Source: Chitinophaga filiformis (GTDB taxonomy: Bacteria; Bacteroidota; Bacteroidia; Chitinophagales; Chitinophagaceae). Taken from it: 64,000 nucleotides of DNA. A program made the translations under genes and the position numbers. Below the pieces are notes generated by a model. It saw nothing but the letters and a program-made list of their open reading frames with translations, did no database searches and was not told the origin of the DNA. The stretch covers positions 8,039,001 through 8,103,000 of the forward strand of contig NZ_CP095855.1 in NCBI RefSeq assembly GCF_023100805.1, in the 5' to 3' direction. This document shows, piece after piece, positions 62,423 through 64,000 of this stretch; within the stretch, counting starts at the first letter, position 1, and each line of letters starts with the position of its first letter.

Positions 62423-64000
62423 TTAGAAACTGGCGTTTAAGCTGAAACCATAGCTACGGGTAGCACCGGAAGAACCTTCATCGATACCCTGTTTTAACCA
62501 GCTACCACCCATTGGCGCTTCAGGATCAAGATTCTTCATAGTTCTGTAAACATACATGAGGTTTCTTCCTATCAGCGACAGGCGCAGGCTTTGCAAACGC
62601 AGTTTCGCTGCTGTTCCTTTTGAAACGGTATAGGATAGTACCAGTTCGCGCAGTTTTGCATAGTCGTTCTTTTGTAAGGCCGGTATGTTCCAGGATTGAG
62701 GATCGTCATTAAACGTGTTAAAATAGTAATATCCCGCCTGAATGAGTTTAGTGTTTGGCTGGCCATTTTTCGTTACACCATCCAGGATCATACCATCATG
62801 ATAAACCTTTCCATTCGGAGGAACTGAGGTATGACTTGGAAGCTGCACCATCTCACCAGCGGTATTAATGTAATATGGAATACCGCCGTGTTCCGCATCA
62901 CGACCTTCCAGGGTGTTTTTAAACATACCCGCAGCGGTCTGATATTTCAGTGGCGTAGATACGATCATTCCACCGAAACGGTAGTCGATCATGAAGTCGA
63001 GGGACAGGTTATGATAGTTGATCGTGTTCGCAAAACCACCTACTATCTTAGGAAGCAGGTTGCCCATTTTCTCGTACTTGCTATCGTCAATAACATACAG
63101 TCCATTGTCATTAATCACAAAATTACCTTTGCTATCTTTCAGGCGCGGGTACATATAAATATTACCAATAGGCTGGCCTTTCTCGGCAACCACTTTCAGG
63201 GCGTTCCTTGCAGCCCACAGCATCACGATCTGGTTTACACCTGGCGTCAACTGTTCAACACTTGATGTATTTGTTGCAAAGTTCAAACGGGTGCTCCATT
63301 TGATCTTCCTGGCAACCGGCGTAGCTGTCAATGCAACCTCCAGACCTTTACTGTGCAGTTCACCTACGTTGGTGATCCTTGTGTTTGCACCATTACTTAC
63401 TGCAACGTTCAAACGCATCAACAGGTCGGTGACACGGCTGTCATAGTAAGAGATGTCCACACCCAGACGGTTATGGAGCATTTTCACTTCCGTACCGATT
63501 TCCAGTTCTTTTTTCTTCTCTGACTTCAGCGCTTCATTACCATAGTTGTTCTGCGCTACCAGTAAGGGTACAGAACCATTAACAGAAGAAATTGGTTTCT
63601 GCGTATAGGTAACGTTCGACTCAAACGGAGGAGGAGCATTACCTACGAGACCGTAAGAAGCACGCACCTTACCGTAAGTAAAGAGCGTTGGCAGATGGAA
63701 AGCCTCTGTGAAGACGAAGCTCGTGTTCACTGATGGATAGAAGTAACTGTTATTGCCGGAAGGAAGTGTTGATGAATACTCCTGACGGGCGGTACCTTCC
63801 AGGAATAAGTAGTTCATGTAGCTCAGGTTCATGATACCTAGGTAAGCGTACTTAAACGCTCCGCTACGCTGTTCTGAGGTATTCTGAACATTATAGGAGT
63901 TATTGATACTGAACCAGTTTGCAGTAACCAGACCACCATTGGTAGAAGAGTTCTGATCACTGTAGGTTTCTTTACGTGTCTGCAGACCGGCGCTGAATGA
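62423..64000 (-). CDS. SusC/RagA-family outer-membrane channel, 5' part beyond window
   Basis: The barrel portion of a TonB-linked transporter: PSVNTSFVFTEAFHLPTL, KVRASYGLVGNAPPPFE, LKSEKKKELEIGTEVKML and the closing SYGFSLNASF. The frame stays open from the ATG at 63832 through base 64000 (residues such as YNVQNTSEQRSGAFKYAYLG), so that ATG is internal and the gene's start, signal peptide and plug lie outside the window. It pairs with the SusD-like gene downstream. Confidence 0.93.
   Translation of the reverse strand, partial: SFSAGLQTRKETYSDQNSSTNGGLVTANWFSINNSYNVQNTSEQRSGAFKYAYLGIMNLSYMNYLFLEGTARQEYSSTLPSGNNSYFYPSVNTSFVFTEAFHLPTLFTYGKVRASYGLVGNAPPPFESNVTYTQKPISSVNGSVPLLVAQNNYGNEALKSEKKKELEIGTEVKMLHNRLGVDISYYDSRVTDLLMRLNVAVSNGANTRITNVGELHSKGLEVALTATPVARKIKWSTRLNFATNTSSVEQLTPGVNQIVMLWAARNALKVVAEKGQPIGNIYMYPRLKDSKGNFVINDNGLYVIDDSKYEKMGNLLPKIVGGFANTINYHNLSLDFMIDYRFGGMIVSTPLKYQTAAGMFKNTLEGRDAEHGGIPYYINTAGEMVQLPSHTSVPPNGKVYHDGMILDGVTKNGQPNTKLIQAGYYYFNTFNDDPQSWNIPALQKNDYAKLRELVLSYTVSKGTAAKLRLQSLRLSLIGRNLMYVYRTMKNLDPEAPMGGSWLKQGIDEGSSGATRSYGFSLNASF

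Overview
The window comes from a Bacteroidota chromosome, most likely a Chitinophaga-like member of the Chitinophagaceae. This is inferred from two SusC/SusD pairs, Bacteroidota-type -7 promoter boxes (TAnnTTTG) ahead of several genes, glycan-active lipoproteins, a DUF6443/RHS pair, and many single-copy soil-bacterium genes (ECF/YCII, AraC, SDR, DinB-fold proteins). No database search was possible; families were named from motifs and remembered family patterns.

Layout. 1-13 kb: a TlpA-type redoxin cut by the window edge, an exported SDR, a bestrophin-like channel, an AhpD-like protein, a YCII protein and an ECF42-like sigma factor whose start codon abuts a perfect 24-bp hairpin, an orphan succinate dehydrogenase cytochrome b, a second YCII gene with a CsbD-like gene, an NmrA-like reductase, a four-GAF sigma-54 activator and an alpha/beta hydrolase. 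13-16.5 kb: a GH16-like lipoprotein, a small lipoprotein, then an intact IS3-family element among three very long related palindromes. 16.8-31.5 kb: ordinary housekeeping, redox and regulatory genes (AraC, SDR, protein phosphatase, OsmC, TetR, P460/haem protein, diheme cytochrome c, GH128-like lipoprotein, aldo/keto reductase, thioredoxin, a class-3 lipase-fold protein lacking its serine nucleophile, pirin).

31.8-34.2 kb is the highlight. A Ro60/TROVE-vWA protein gene is followed directly by five tandem Y-RNA-like genes. Four carry a tRNA-like module in permuted order (T arm, closed acceptor stem, D arm) and one is a minimal Y RNA without it. A strong terminator and a set of about 91-bp tandem repeats follow. 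Ro protein and its Y RNAs would form an RNA quality-control or RNA-processing particle.

34.6-44.5 kb: small secreted or hypothetical proteins, a divergent MFS/MarR pair with palindromes over both -7 boxes and a trailing OsmC gene, a permuted-papain hydrolase, a TPR protein with a histone-H1-like tail, a secreted EEP-family phosphodiesterase, a DinB-fold protein and DNA polymerase IV. 44.5-52.8 kb: a three-gene operon of two very large exported RHS/YD-repeat proteins and a small membrane protein that could be an immunity protein. 53.7-64 kb: two SusC/SusD glycan-uptake pairs. The first is preceded by five 53-54-bp hairpin repeats. The second is followed by a sialidase-fold BNR protein and a DinB-fold protein, and its SusC gene runs off the window end.
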